Below, piece after piece: positions 1 through 7,043 of a stretch of 8,612 nucleotides of DNA. The stretch is from Clostridiales bacterium (GTDB taxonomy: Bacteria > Bacillota > Clostridia > Lachnospirales > Anaerotignaceae). The position numbers and the translations under genes are program-made. The stretch covers positions 1 to 8,612 of the forward strand of contig JAJQDF010000113.1 of the NCBI GenBank assembly GCA_021202325.1. The letters are read 5' to 3'. The notes beneath the pieces are model-generated. The model saw nothing but the letters and a program-made list of their open reading frames with translations, was not told the origin of the DNA and made no database searches. Every line of letters begins with the position of its first letter. Within the stretch, counting starts at the first letter, position 1.

Positions 1-59
1 CTTTTATATAGTCTTTTTAAGGACTTTATATGGAAATTTGCACATACCGGAGATTACAT

Positions 60-788
60 ATGAAACTTCAAAGACTTCTGAGCCTGACAAGGCAGGCTGT
101 AAATGACTATAATATGATAGAAGAAGGCGACCGTATTGCAGTGGGCGTATCGGGTGGAAAGGACAGCCTTTGCCTGCTGATAGCCCTGGCTGAAATGAGG
201 CGGTTTTTCCCAAAACACTACGAAATCGAAGCCATAACGGTATCCCTCGGTCTTGAGGGGGCCAATTACAGCAGCGTGGAGAAGCTTTGCGAAAGGCTTG
301 GCGTGCACTATACAATAGTCGAAACCCAGATAGGCCGCATAATATTCGATGAAAGAAAAGAGAAAAATCCCTGCTCCCTATGTGCCAAAATGCGCAAGGG
401 TGCGCTTAACAACGCCGCCGATGAGCTTGGCTGCAACAAGGTGGCACTGGGGCACAACAAGGATGATGTTATCGAAACATTCATGATGTCGCTAATATTT
501 GAGGGCAGAATTTCCTGCTTCTCTCCGGTCAGCTTTTTGGAAAGAAAACAGCTTTCATCCATTCGTCCTCTCATATATGTTTCGGAATATGAGACAAAAA
601 GCTTTATAAAATTGCAGGGAATTGAAACCGTAAAGAACCCCTGCCCTGCCGACGGAAACACAAAACGGGAGGAGATAAAGGAGCTTCTTCTTTCGCTCAA
701 CAAAACCTATCCAAATTTAAATCAACGCATACTCGGTGCGCTCAGCCGCAGTCTGGATGACTGGAAACGGAGTGATGAAAATGGCTAA
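60..788 (+). CDS. ttcA: TtcA-family tRNA 2-thiocytidine synthetase (PP-loop ATPase)
   Basis: Predicted cytoplasmic tRNA-thiolating enzyme. TtcA proteins adenylate C32 of certain tRNAs and replace its oxygen with sulfur, using a 4Fe-4S cluster. The PP-loop SGGKDS is at residues 31-36, a CxxC pair at C105/C108 (CSLC), GHNKDD at 131-136, and a later cysteine in NPCP (C195) is the likely third cluster ligand. At 242 residues it is shorter than the about 310 of the E. coli protein, as expected for compact Gram-positive versions. I chose the ATG at 60 because GGAG at 49-52 lies 7 bases before it; an in-frame ATG at 30 has no comparable site. It is the first gene of a four-gene operon and its end overlaps the next gene by 8 bases. 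The superfamily is certain. The exact base modified is inferred, since related PP-loop enzymes such as TtuA and TilS act on other positions. Confidence 0.85.
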   Translation: MKLQRLLSLTRQAVNDYNMIEEGDRIAVGVSGGKDSLCLLIALAEMRRFFPKHYEIEAITVSLGLEGANYSSVEKLCERLGVHYTIVETQIGRIIFDERKEKNPCSLCAKMRKGALNNAADELGCNKVALGHNKDDVIETFMMSLIFEGRISCFSPVSFLERKQLSSIRPLIYVSEYETKSFIKLQGIETVKNPCPADGNTKREEIKELLLSLNKTYPNLNQRILGALSRSLDDWKRSDENG

Positions 789-1863
789 AGCAACAAAATC
801 AAGCTATACAGAAGAACAGAAAATAAAAGATACGGCTCATTTAAAGGGACTTATGGAACAGCTACCGACCTTCTGCTATACATACTTCAGAGGAATAGCC
901 CAGACCACATCCGTAAAGACAAGAATGGGCTATGCCTATGATCTTAAAATTTTCTTTGGGTTTTTATGCGAATGCCACAAGGATTTTAAGGGTATGAAGT
1001 TTGAGGACATAAGGCCTGAGGATCTCGACCTTGTAACAGCAATGGATATAGAGGAATTTTTGGACTATGTTTCAATCTATACTCCCTATAGTGAAGATTC
1101 CGACCAAAAGAGCGATGCAATGATTCTTAATTCCGAAAACGGCAAAGCCCGTAAGCTTGCTGCCGTCAGAAGTCTTTATAAATATTATCTCAGAAAGGGC
1201 TACATAACAACCAATCCTGCCGCCCTTGTTGAGGTTCCTAAAATACATGAGAAAAATATAATCCGGCTTGAAGCCAACGAGGTAGCTGACCTTTTAGATG
1301 AGGTGGAAAAGGGAGAAAACCTCACCGAACGCCAGCAGAAATTCCACGAAAAAACAAAAATAAGAGATTTAGCAATTATATCCACACTTGTTGGCACCGG
1401 CATCCGTGTTTCCGAATGTGTCGGCCTCAATGTGGATGATATAAACTTTGATACATATTCATTTGTAATTACACGTAAGGGCGGAAAACGTGCCGAAATA
1501 TACTTTGGTGATGAGGTGGCCGAAGCTTTATCCGATTATATTGCCTACCGCAAAGAGCATCCTCCCGTGGATGAAAACGACAAAGCTTTGTTCCTTTCAA
1601 ATCGAGGCAAACGAATATCTGTAAGACAAGTAGAGCTGATGGTCAAAAAATATGCACAAACTGCCGTCAAGCTAAAAAAAATAACGCCCCATAAGCTGCG
1701 TTCGACATTCGGCACAAATCTTTATCTGGAAACGGAAGATATATATCTTGTGGCCGATGTTCTTGGTCATGCCGATGTAAACACAACCCGAAAGCACTAT
1801 ACCGCTACGGAAGTAGAACTGAAGCGCAAGGCCGCTCGAAAAATCAATTTGAGAAAGGACTAA
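781..1863 (+). CDS. Tyrosine recombinase, XerC/XerD-like
   Basis: Site-specific recombinase of the phage-integrase fold, 360 residues. The N-terminal SAM-like core-binding domain covers about 25-150 and the catalytic domain about 160-350. The full active set is visible: R209 in TGIRVSE, K233 in the TRKGGK hairpin, H304 and R307 in HKLR, H330 in LGH, and the nucleophile Y340 in KHYT. It should therefore be active. The ATG at 781 is preferred because GGAG at 769-772 is 8 bases upstream; in-frame ATGs at 736 and 775 have worse spacing. It begins inside the end of the thiolase gene and is followed 4 bases later by the Nudix gene. This operonic embedding, with no excisionase, cargo or att-like repeats nearby, argues for a resident Xer-type enzyme rather than a mobile-element integrase. 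It is longer than the roughly 300 residues usual for XerC/D, with an insertion around residues 100-120. Whether it is the chromosome dimer resolvase cannot be decided here. Confidence 0.88.
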   Translation: MAKATKSSYTEEQKIKDTAHLKGLMEQLPTFCYTYFRGIAQTTSVKTRMGYAYDLKIFFGFLCECHKDFKGMKFEDIRPEDLDLVTAMDIEEFLDYVSIYTPYSEDSDQKSDAMILNSENGKARKLAAVRSLYKYYLRKGYITTNPAALVEVPKIHEKNIIRLEANEVADLLDEVEKGENLTERQQKFHEKTKIRDLAIISTLVGTGIRVSECVGLNVDDINFDTYSFVITRKGGKRAEIYFGDEVAEALSDYIAYRKEHPPVDENDKALFLSNRGKRISVRQVELMVKKYAQTAVKLKKITPHKLRSTFGTNLYLETEDIYLVADVLGHADVNTTRKHYTATEVELKRKAARKINLRKD

Positions 1864-1867
1864 CACC

Positions 1868-2494
1868 ATGTCTGAAAATATGGATAAAATAAGAGCTGTG
1901 CTCAACTCACATATTCCTATGCCGGAAGCAATAGGCCGCCGCAGTTCCGTACTTATACCGATATTTGAAACCGACCGGGGCTTGGAGCTTCTTTTCTGCA
2001 AGCGGGCCATGACTCTCAAACGTCAGCCCGGAGACATATGCTTTCCCGGCGGCGGCATGGAAGGAAACGAAACTCCGCTGGAAACCGCCCTTCGTGAGGT
2101 CAATGAGGAAATAGGCGTTCCGGCTGAAAACATTGAGATTTTAGGCTCGGCGGACTACATTGTTGCCGCCTACGGAGCTGTTATTTCCCCATTTGTCGGA
2201 CTTATTAAAAATATGACTATCGCCGACCTTAAGCTGAGTTCCGATGAGGTTGATGAGGTTTTTACCGTTCCTTTGGAATTTTTCATGAATACAGAGCCCG
2301 AAGCCCATTATGTCGAGGTCAAGCACGAAATCCCCGACGATTTCCCCTTTGAATACATAGTCGGCGGCAGAAACTACGGCTGGAGACACGGCAAAGTTCC
2401 GGAATATTTTTATTTTTACGAAAATCGTATAATTTGGGGATTTACTGCTAGACTTGTACGCAGTTTATGCTATATAATAAGAGGACAAAACTAA
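1868..2494 (+). CDS. Nudix hydrolase, CoA diphosphatase type
   Basis: Predicted hydrolase that cleaves CoA or acyl-CoA to phosphopantetheine and 3',5'-ADP, as in the NudL/YeaB/PCD1 group. The Nudix box spans residues 62-84, with G62, E68, R76, E77, E80, E81 and G83 in the canonical spacing, where the glutamates bind the divalent metal. Just before it, residues 41-61 (LLFCKRA, then QPGDICFPGG) match the UPF0035 extension that marks CoA-directed Nudix enzymes. Length is 208 residues, typical of the group. The ATG at 1868 follows AAAGGA (1854-1859) by 8 bases and lies 4 bases after the recombinase stop, so the two are almost surely co-transcribed. Substrate is inferred from the UPF0035-like motif only. 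Confidence 0.85.
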   Translation: MSENMDKIRAVLNSHIPMPEAIGRRSSVLIPIFETDRGLELLFCKRAMTLKRQPGDICFPGGGMEGNETPLETALREVNEEIGVPAENIEILGSADYIVAAYGAVISPFVGLIKNMTIADLKLSSDEVDEVFTVPLEFFMNTEPEAHYVEVKHEIPDDFPFEYIVGGRNYGWRHGKVPEYFYFYENRIIWGFTARLVRSLCYIIRGQN

Positions 2495-2516
2495 CCATTA
2501 AAGGAGTGAACCATTT

Positions 2517-2987
2517 ATGTTACATGAAATGAGAAGAAAGGATAAACTTTTATCCGCAGAAGATACTGCAAAAATACTTGAAAACGGCGTATACGGAGTA
2601 CTTTCCACCATCGGAGAAGACGGCTACCCCTACGGCGTTCCTGTAAACTTCGTTTATACCAACGATGTTATTTATTTCCACTGTGCAACAGGAAAAGGCC
2701 ACAAGCTTGAAAATATCAGCTACAACAACCATGTTTGCTTTACAGTAATCGGTTCTTCAAATGTTATTCCCGAAAAGCTTACAACTAATTTTGCCAGCGC
2801 CATTGTTTTCGGAACAGCTGCCCAGGTAGCAGACGACGATGAAAAGAGTGCCGCACTTATGTCAATTGTTGAAAAATACGCTCCCGAACATATCGAAGCC
2901 GGCAAGAAATCAGTTGAAATGAAGTTAAAAATTACCGATATTTACAAAATTACAATTGACCAGCTGAGTGGAAAAGCTTCAAGATAA
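2517..2987 (+). CDS. Pyridoxamine 5'-phosphate oxidase-like flavin split-barrel protein (NimA-like)
   Basis: A 156-residue protein of the FMN-binding split-barrel fold, closest in pattern to the NimA/Pyridox_ox_2 group, some of which reduce 5-nitroimidazoles. Visible marks are the N-terminal MRRKDK segment (5-10), GVLSTIGEDGYPYGVPVNF (27-45) forming the first barrel strands, and IYFHCATGKGHK (52-63). There H55 sits at the position of the NimA active-site histidine, and the TGKGHK stretch is the likely cofactor phosphate site. The ATG at 2517 follows AAGGAGTG (2501-2508). It lies 22 bases after the Nudix gene and is last in the operon, directly before an intrinsic terminator. The physiological substrate is unknown; a role in nitroimidazole resistance should not be assumed from fold alone. 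Confidence 0.85.
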   Translation: MLHEMRRKDKLLSAEDTAKILENGVYGVLSTIGEDGYPYGVPVNFVYTNDVIYFHCATGKGHKLENISYNNHVCFTVIGSSNVIPEKLTTNFASAIVFGTAAQVADDDEKSAALMSIVEKYAPEHIEAGKKSVEMKLKITDIYKITIDQLSGKASR

Positions 2988-3008
2988 TATTGTTTTGTAC
3001 ATAGAATT

Positions 3009-3037
3009 AAGCCGTCGGCACTGCCGGCGGCTTTTTT
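3009..3037 (+). terminator. Intrinsic terminator of the ttcA operon
   Basis: A 9-bp stem, GCCGTCGGC (3011-3019) with GCCGGCGGC (3023-3031), has one G-T wobble, a 3-base loop and a following run of six T (3032-3037). Two flanking A-T pairs can extend it. It lies 21 bases after the split-barrel gene stop. The convergent oxidoreductase gene ends 28 bases further on. On the minus strand the tail is only TTAATTCT, so termination in that direction is possible but weaker. Confidence 0.92.
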
Positions 3038-3064
3038 GTATACAATATCAATTTAAATCACATT

Positions 3065-4993
3065 TCAGTCCATGAAAGCGTTGGCTTTTGTAAAGGCATC
3101 CTTTGTGGCGTTATGTATTCTTCCGCCCTTATTTGCATCGCCTATTACAACAACCTTGTCAAACTCTTCCTCGAACTTTTCCACAAAGCCTTTGACAGGA
3201 GCTACACCCAATGATACTACTGCGCTGTCGCAGAGTATCTCCGATACCTTGCCGTCGGAAAGGCTCTCAATTACTACTGCGCCATCCTTAATTTCAAGGA
3301 GCTTATGCGATGTATAGCATACGGGCTCATGGGACATTATGTCGGCAACGATATATTTCTTGATAGGGCCGAATACTCCGGGGCCAATGTCCGGAAGCAT
3401 TTCGATTGCTGTAAGCTTACAGCCCTCGTCGCCCAGCTTTTCCAGAACCTCAAGACCTGTAAGGCCAGTACCGATAACAGCAACATTGTCCGATACTTTA
3501 ACCTTATCAAGAAGGATTTCCTCAGGCTTATAGGCCTTCTCAATTCCGGGAATAGGCGGATTAACGGGAACAGCACCCGAAGCAATGAATACTCCGACCG
3601 GTTTGTATTTCTTAATGTTCTCCGGTGTGGCCTCAGTATTAAGCACAACCTCTACGCCGGCATTGTCTATGAGGGTTTTCATTGTTTTAACGTATTCTGT
3701 TATAACATGCTTGCCCTTAGCCTTGTCGGCAACATTGAGTGTTCCGCCGAGGGCTTCCTTTTTCTCAATAAGTGTTACTTTGAAATCTCTTTCGGCAAGC
3801 ACAAGCGCAGCTTCCATACCGCCGGGGCCTCCGCCGATAACAACAACCGGTCTGCTGTTGCCGTTCTTCTTAACTTCCTTATATAAATACTCCACACCGA
3901 GGCGGGAGTTAATTGAACACTCAATAGGCATATCTGCCATAAGTCTTTCACGGCAGTACATACAGCCGATACATTTAACAATCTCGCCTGAACGGCTCTC
4001 TTTAGCCTTGTTTACAAACTCGGGATCCGCAAACTGGCTTCTGCCAAGGCCTACGAAATCGCTTACGCCCTCTTCAAGGAGCTGTTCTGCCCATTTAGGA
4101 TTTTTGATTGTGTTCGTGGCAATTACAGGAATAGAAAGGTTTTCCTTGAATGTCTTTGCAACGTGCTTTTTCCAGCCGGGCTCAAATGAATAGGGATCGC
4201 AGTTGGCATCGCCGTTTTGTGCACAGCCGTTGGAAACGTTAATATAGTCAATTTTATTCTCGAGGAATTTAACTATTTCAAGATTGTCCTCAAGAGTATT
4301 ATGTCCCTCGACCATTTCGTCGCCGCTTATTCTGAGGCCGACAACAAAGTCAGGTCTTACAACCTTTCTTATTCCATCTATAATTTCTGTTGTAAAGCGG
4401 GTTCTGCCCTCAACATCTCCGCCATACTCGTCTGTGCGCTTGTTGTAGTATTTGCTGAAGAACTGGGCAATAAGGTATGAATGTGCCCCGTGGAGCTCAA
4501 CGCCGTCATAACCGGCCTTCTCACACCTAACGGCGGCATCTATAAACTTCTGCTGAACAGCCTTGATTTCATCAACGGTCATTTCCTTGGGAACAGCTGC
4601 TCCGGGTGCGGCAGGGATTCCGCTCGGTGAAAGGGACTGTCTTCCGGTAAGTGCCGGCTTTGAAGTCATTCCGCCGTGATGTATCTGGGCAAATATTTTA
4701 CAGTCATACTTATGTACGGAATCTGTAAGCCTTTCCAGTCCGGGAATATGGTAGTCCCTAGCGGCTCTTATGTTTCCGATTGTGGGAATGCTGTCAACAT
4801 CGTCAACACCAGTGTATTCGTTGATTATAAGACCGATTCCGCCTCTGGCTCTTTCAGAATAATATTCTATTATTCTGTCAGTTGCCATTCCGTCCTTGTC
4901 GGCATAAACTGTACCCATGGGCATCATTACGCACCTGTTTTTGATTGTAATTCTGCCGATTGTGCCCTTTTCAAAAAGCTTTTCGTAACCCAT
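3065..4993 (-). CDS. NADH:flavin oxidoreductase, old yellow enzyme / 4Fe-4S / FAD fusion (2,4-dienoyl-CoA or enoate reductase family)
   Basis: A 642-residue multidomain flavoenzyme that likely reduces an activated carbon-carbon double bond, or acts on a related substrate, with NAD(P)H. Residues about 1-335 form the FMN-binding TIM barrel (QIHHGG at 103-108, HGAHSYLIAQFF at 168-179, RTDEYGG at 186-192, GLGRSQFADPEF at 315-326). Cysteines 341, 344, 347 and 359 are the 4Fe-4S ligands. A dinucleotide fold starts with VVVIGGGPGG (383-392), a second one has AVIGTGLTG (505-513), and VVVIGDA (614-620) closes the FAD site. Relatives include FadH, BaiCD, BaiH, clostridial enoate reductases and trimethylamine dehydrogenase. 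The start is set by AGGAGGG (5000-5006) 6 bases upstream. It has its own promoter and appears monocistronic. The substrate cannot be read from sequence. Confidence 0.9.
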   Translation of the reverse strand: MGYEKLFEKGTIGRITIKNRCVMMPMGTVYADKDGMATDRIIEYYSERARGGIGLIINEYTGVDDVDSIPTIGNIRAARDYHIPGLERLTDSVHKYDCKIFAQIHHGGMTSKPALTGRQSLSPSGIPAAPGAAVPKEMTVDEIKAVQQKFIDAAVRCEKAGYDGVELHGAHSYLIAQFFSKYYNKRTDEYGGDVEGRTRFTTEIIDGIRKVVRPDFVVGLRISGDEMVEGHNTLEDNLEIVKFLENKIDYINVSNGCAQNGDANCDPYSFEPGWKKHVAKTFKENLSIPVIATNTIKNPKWAEQLLEEGVSDFVGLGRSQFADPEFVNKAKESRSGEIVKCIGCMYCRERLMADMPIECSINSRLGVEYLYKEVKKNGNSRPVVVIGGGPGGMEAALVLAERDFKVTLIEKKEALGGTLNVADKAKGKHVITEYVKTMKTLIDNAGVEVVLNTEATPENIKKYKPVGVFIASGAVPVNPPIPGIEKAYKPEEILLDKVKVSDNVAVIGTGLTGLEVLEKLGDEGCKLTAIEMLPDIGPGVFGPIKKYIVADIMSHEPVCYTSHKLLEIKDGAVVIESLSDGKVSEILCDSAVVSLGVAPVKGFVEKFEEEFDKVVVIGDANKGGRIHNATKDAFTKANAFMD

Positions 4994-5055
4994 TTAAAAC
5001 CCTCCTGACATTATTAAAGTGATTCATATTTATTCTAATCATAAACCTCAGCTCA

Positions 5056-5071
5056 TAAAGTCATAACTTTA
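5056..5071. promoter_or_regulatory. Perfect 6-bp inverted repeat downstream of the oxidoreductase promoter (candidate operator)
   Basis: TAAAGT and ACTTTA are separated by 4 bases. The palindrome begins about 13 bases downstream of the predicted -10 box of the oxidoreductase gene, inside its 5' untranslated region, a common place for a repressor site. No regulator gene is in the window, so an operator role is inference. As RNA it would form only a weak AU-rich hairpin. Confidence 0.4.
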
Positions 5072-5083
5072 GAGTCTAACATA

Positions 5084-5112
5084 ATCTTACCATATAGTTA
5101 GTTCTTCGGCAA
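5084..5112 (-). promoter_or_regulatory. Predicted sigma-A promoter of the oxidoreductase gene
   Basis: Read on the minus strand: -35 TTGCCG (5107-5112), a 17-base spacer, and -10 TAAGAT (5084-5089), preceded by TGG as an extended -10. It lies between the terminator of the upstream membrane-protein gene and the oxidoreductase start, giving a leader of roughly 85 bases. Confidence 0.6.
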
Positions 5113-5122
5113 ATATTTTAGC

Positions 5123-5155
5123 AAAAAAATAGGCACTTTATTTCACAGAGCGCCC
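5123..5155 (-). terminator. Intrinsic terminator after the four-helix membrane protein
   Basis: On the minus strand, GGGCGCT (5149-5155) pairs with AGTGCCT (5131-5137), including two G-T wobbles, around an 11-base loop. It is followed by A and seven T (5123-5129). The stem is modest but the T-tract is good, and it begins 34 bases after the gene's stop. Confidence 0.65.
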
Positions 5156-5188
5156 AAATATATATTCACTTTTCCCTTTTGCCGTCTT

Positions 5189-5662
5189 TTATTCCTGAAG
5201 TTTTTCACATTCATTATTTTCTTCATTAAATTCATCCGGTTTTTCAGCTTTGGGGATTTTATGTCCCATTATTATATCCCGTATGCCGGTTACGATATTT
5301 ACGCCAATCATAATGGCGGCGCATCTGACAATAGCTTCATAGTTGACCATTATATAAGAGTATAATCTAATTATACCCGCAGCCATGGCCAAATTCCAAA
5401 TGGAAAAAGCCAGCGACAAGCCTATTCTTATAACAGCGTCAATGTACAGCTCCGATTTTGAATAATTGTTTTTGCTCGGCGAAGCTATGCAGAGCATGTC
5501 TATGCACACTCCAAACAGCAATGTAAATACAAAGCTCATTATTACATTCTGCACCCAATCATCTCTATAAAGGTCAACTTGGTTGTAAATATTTATTGAT
5601 ACTACCGTCATTACTACTGCCAGTACTTCAAACAGTATGGTTTTTAAATATAGTTTTTTCAT
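5189..5662 (-). CDS. Hypothetical four-helix integral membrane protein
   Basis: I do not recognise this 157-residue protein. Four hydrophobic segments can be seen, at about residues 8-25, 37-60, 74-99 and 108-132. A charged, glutamate-rich tail follows (about 134-157), probably cytosolic. A short basic N-terminus (MKKLYLK) fits N-in, and an even number of helices puts both ends on the same side. There is no signal peptidase site, catalytic motif or transporter signature, although polar residues occur in helix 3 (R79, S83, S87, N90). The ATG at 5662 follows an unusual all-G ribosome site, GGGGG (5669-5673), 6 bases upstream. It is a single-gene unit with its own promoter and terminator. Protein-coding status rests on the long open frame, the ribosome site and the framing signals. 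Confidence 0.75.
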   Translation of the reverse strand: MKKLYLKTILFEVLAVVMTVVSINIYNQVDLYRDDWVQNVIMSFVFTLLFGVCIDMLCIASPSKNNYSKSELYIDAVIRIGLSLAFSIWNLAMAAGIIRLYSYIMVNYEAIVRCAAIMIGVNIVTGIRDIIMGHKIPKAEKPDEFNEENNECEKLQE

Positions 5663-5710
5663 GTTCTGCCCCCTTATTTTCCACTACTTCAGCCTGTTAT
5701 TTCTGGTAAA

Positions 5711-5739
5711 AGTATACAGTCAATGCCATTTTTCGTCAA
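5711..5739 (-). promoter_or_regulatory. Near-consensus sigma-A promoter of the membrane protein gene
   Basis: On the minus strand, -35 TTGACG (5734-5739), a spacer of exactly 17 bases, and -10 TATACT (5711-5716), each box one or two bases from consensus. Transcription would start near 5704, leaving about 40 bases before the ATG. Confidence 0.82.
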
Positions 5740-5823
5740 TAAAGCTTAAAGTATCTTAAGAAAGTTGTAAGCATTAGCACTAACTACTGCTTAACAGAGC
5801 CAAACTTAATTCGGCATTAAAAG

Positions 5824-5846
5824 AAGCACGGCGTTTCCGCCGTGCT
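5824..5846 (-). terminator. Intrinsic terminator after the GldA-like dehydrogenase
   Basis: A perfect 9-bp stem, AGCACGGCG (5825-5833 on the plus strand) with CGCCGTGCT (5838-5846), has a 4-base loop. On the minus strand it is followed by TCTTTTAAT. It lies 44 bases past the dehydrogenase stop and well before the promoter of the next gene, so it separates the two units. Confidence 0.82.
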
Positions 5847-5890
5847 CCCATCCCTAATTTATATAAACTTACTCATTCATATCAATTTTA

Positions 5891-6985
5891 TTATTTAAAT
5901 TTCTTTCCTCTTTCATCGCATTCCTTGATAGCGGCAATGAATTTCTCCTTTGTTACTTCATAAGGAACACAAGTCCACTCTCTAGACTGAGCAGTTCTGT
6001 CAGCAATAGCCTGGAGGTCGTCATCTGTGATCTCGATATCAGCCATGCATAAAGGAAGTCCCATTTCCTTATGGAAAGCCATAATCTTGTCGCATTCGTC
6101 ATAGTTCTTGTCATATACGAGAAGAACAAGGCTTCCGAATGAAACTACTTCTCCATGGAGATGGTTCTGCGTGCAGGCAGGGATAACGGATGTTCCGTTG
6201 TAGAAGCCATGAGCCAGTGAGCTGTTGTAGTAGTAGTCGTTTTCTGTAGTCATGAAGTTAGATACCATACCTGTTGTGATAATGATATCAAGTGCAACCT
6301 GCTCAAGCTCAAATGAATCTGCGCTGTTCTTGCAGTCTTCATAAGCTTTCTTGCCATATTTGATAAGAGGATCAATACAGATAAGGCTGAGCTGATTTCC
6401 CATAAGAGGTGTATGATCAACTTCGTGTCCTCTGATAGCAAGCTGAGCCTCGAGCTCCTTGGAAATAGCATCGCCGATTCCTGCCCAGAACATGTTTGCA
6501 GGTGAATCAGCAATTATCTTAGTGTTGATAAATACATGCTCAGCGGGTGTTTCGGCATAGAAGTAGTTGTTTACTCTTCCGTCCGGATAATAGATAACGG
6601 CGATTGATGTAGTAGCTGCGCAGTTTGAACCCAGTGTAGGGAATGTAAAGAAGGGCTTGTCAAGTCTTTCTTTAACTATTTTGCTTGTATCCATTACACG
6701 TCCGCCGCCTACAGCAAAAATCATATCTGCATTTTTAACAGCATCAAGCTTCATAAGCTCTTCGGCATTCTCATAGGAAGCCTCTCCGCCGTACCATATA
6801 AAGTCAGTAATTTCAACATCAGAACCAGCTATACCATCTAATAGTGCATCTTTGGCCTTTTCCATTGCAGTTTTTCCGCCGATAACAACGGCCTTTTTTC
6901 CGTACTTTCTTGTTACCCAAGGGATTTCTTTATAACAGTCAACTCCTACGCTGTAATTTGGAATAAAAATGTGATAACCTTTCAT
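5891..6985 (-). CDS. Iron-containing alcohol dehydrogenase family, glycerol dehydrogenase (GldA)-like
   Basis: A 364-residue NAD(P)-dependent dehydrogenase of the group III alcohol dehydrogenase/GldA fold, the usual length. The N-terminal dinucleotide domain has AVGGGRVMDTSK (91-102). The predicted metal ligands are D172 in GIGDAISK, H259 in SLAHGFYNG and H277 in HLHGEVVSFG, so a divalent metal site is intact. In GldA the loop PTxASTDAP carries an aspartate (D121 in E. coli) near the glycerol hydroxyls. Here the aligned segment is PTLGSNCAA with C122, which suggests a substrate other than glycerol. The ATG at 6985 follows AAGGAGT (6994-7000) by 8 bases. It is followed by its own terminator. 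Upstream there is only a 133-base gap with a GC-rich hairpin to ilvE, so a shared transcript or a private weak promoter are both possible. Confidence 0.88.
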   Translation of the reverse strand: MKGYHIFIPNYSVGVDCYKEIPWVTRKYGKKAVVIGGKTAMEKAKDALLDGIAGSDVEITDFIWYGGEASYENAEELMKLDAVKNADMIFAVGGGRVMDTSKIVKERLDKPFFTFPTLGSNCAATTSIAVIYYPDGRVNNYFYAETPAEHVFINTKIIADSPANMFWAGIGDAISKELEAQLAIRGHEVDHTPLMGNQLSLICIDPLIKYGKKAYEDCKNSADSFELEQVALDIIITTGMVSNFMTTENDYYYNSSLAHGFYNGTSVIPACTQNHLHGEVVSFGSLVLLVYDKNYDECDKIMAFHKEMGLPLCMADIEITDDDLQAIADRTAQSREWTCVPYEVTKEKFIAAIKECDERGKKFK

Positions 6986-7043
6986 TTAAATGCACTCCTT
7001 TTAATAATTTTAGTTGGTATATTTGGATTTATATATTATCCCA

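Noticed and set aside
1..40. Weak hairpin AGTC...GACT near the left edge as a terminator or promoter of the first operon
   Set aside because: The stem is short, includes a wobble, and the following TTTATAT is not a convincing T-tract; no -35/-10 pair is seen. The window edge prevents a decision.
781..1863. The tyrosine recombinase as the integrase of a mobile element
   Set aside because: No tRNA gene, direct repeats, excisionase, relaxase or cargo genes are visible, and it is embedded with overlap in an operon of metabolic genes.
2517..2987. Nitroimidazole resistance (nim) gene
   Set aside because: The fold and the active-site histidine position fit, but the same pattern occurs in many split-barrel flavoproteins of unknown role, so a resistance label is not supported.
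3072..4193. Long plus-strand open frames opposite the oxidoreductase gene (for example 3305-3886 and 3585-4193)
   Set aside because: They lie antisense to a gene with complete, ordered FMN, Fe-S and FAD motifs, lack good ribosome sites, and translate to low-complexity Ser/Thr/Leu-rich sequence.
5768..5793. Inverted repeat TAAGCA/TGCTTA in the gap before the membrane protein gene
   Set aside because: Only 6 bp with a 14-base loop in AT-rich DNA, upstream of the -35 box; too weak to call without comparative data.
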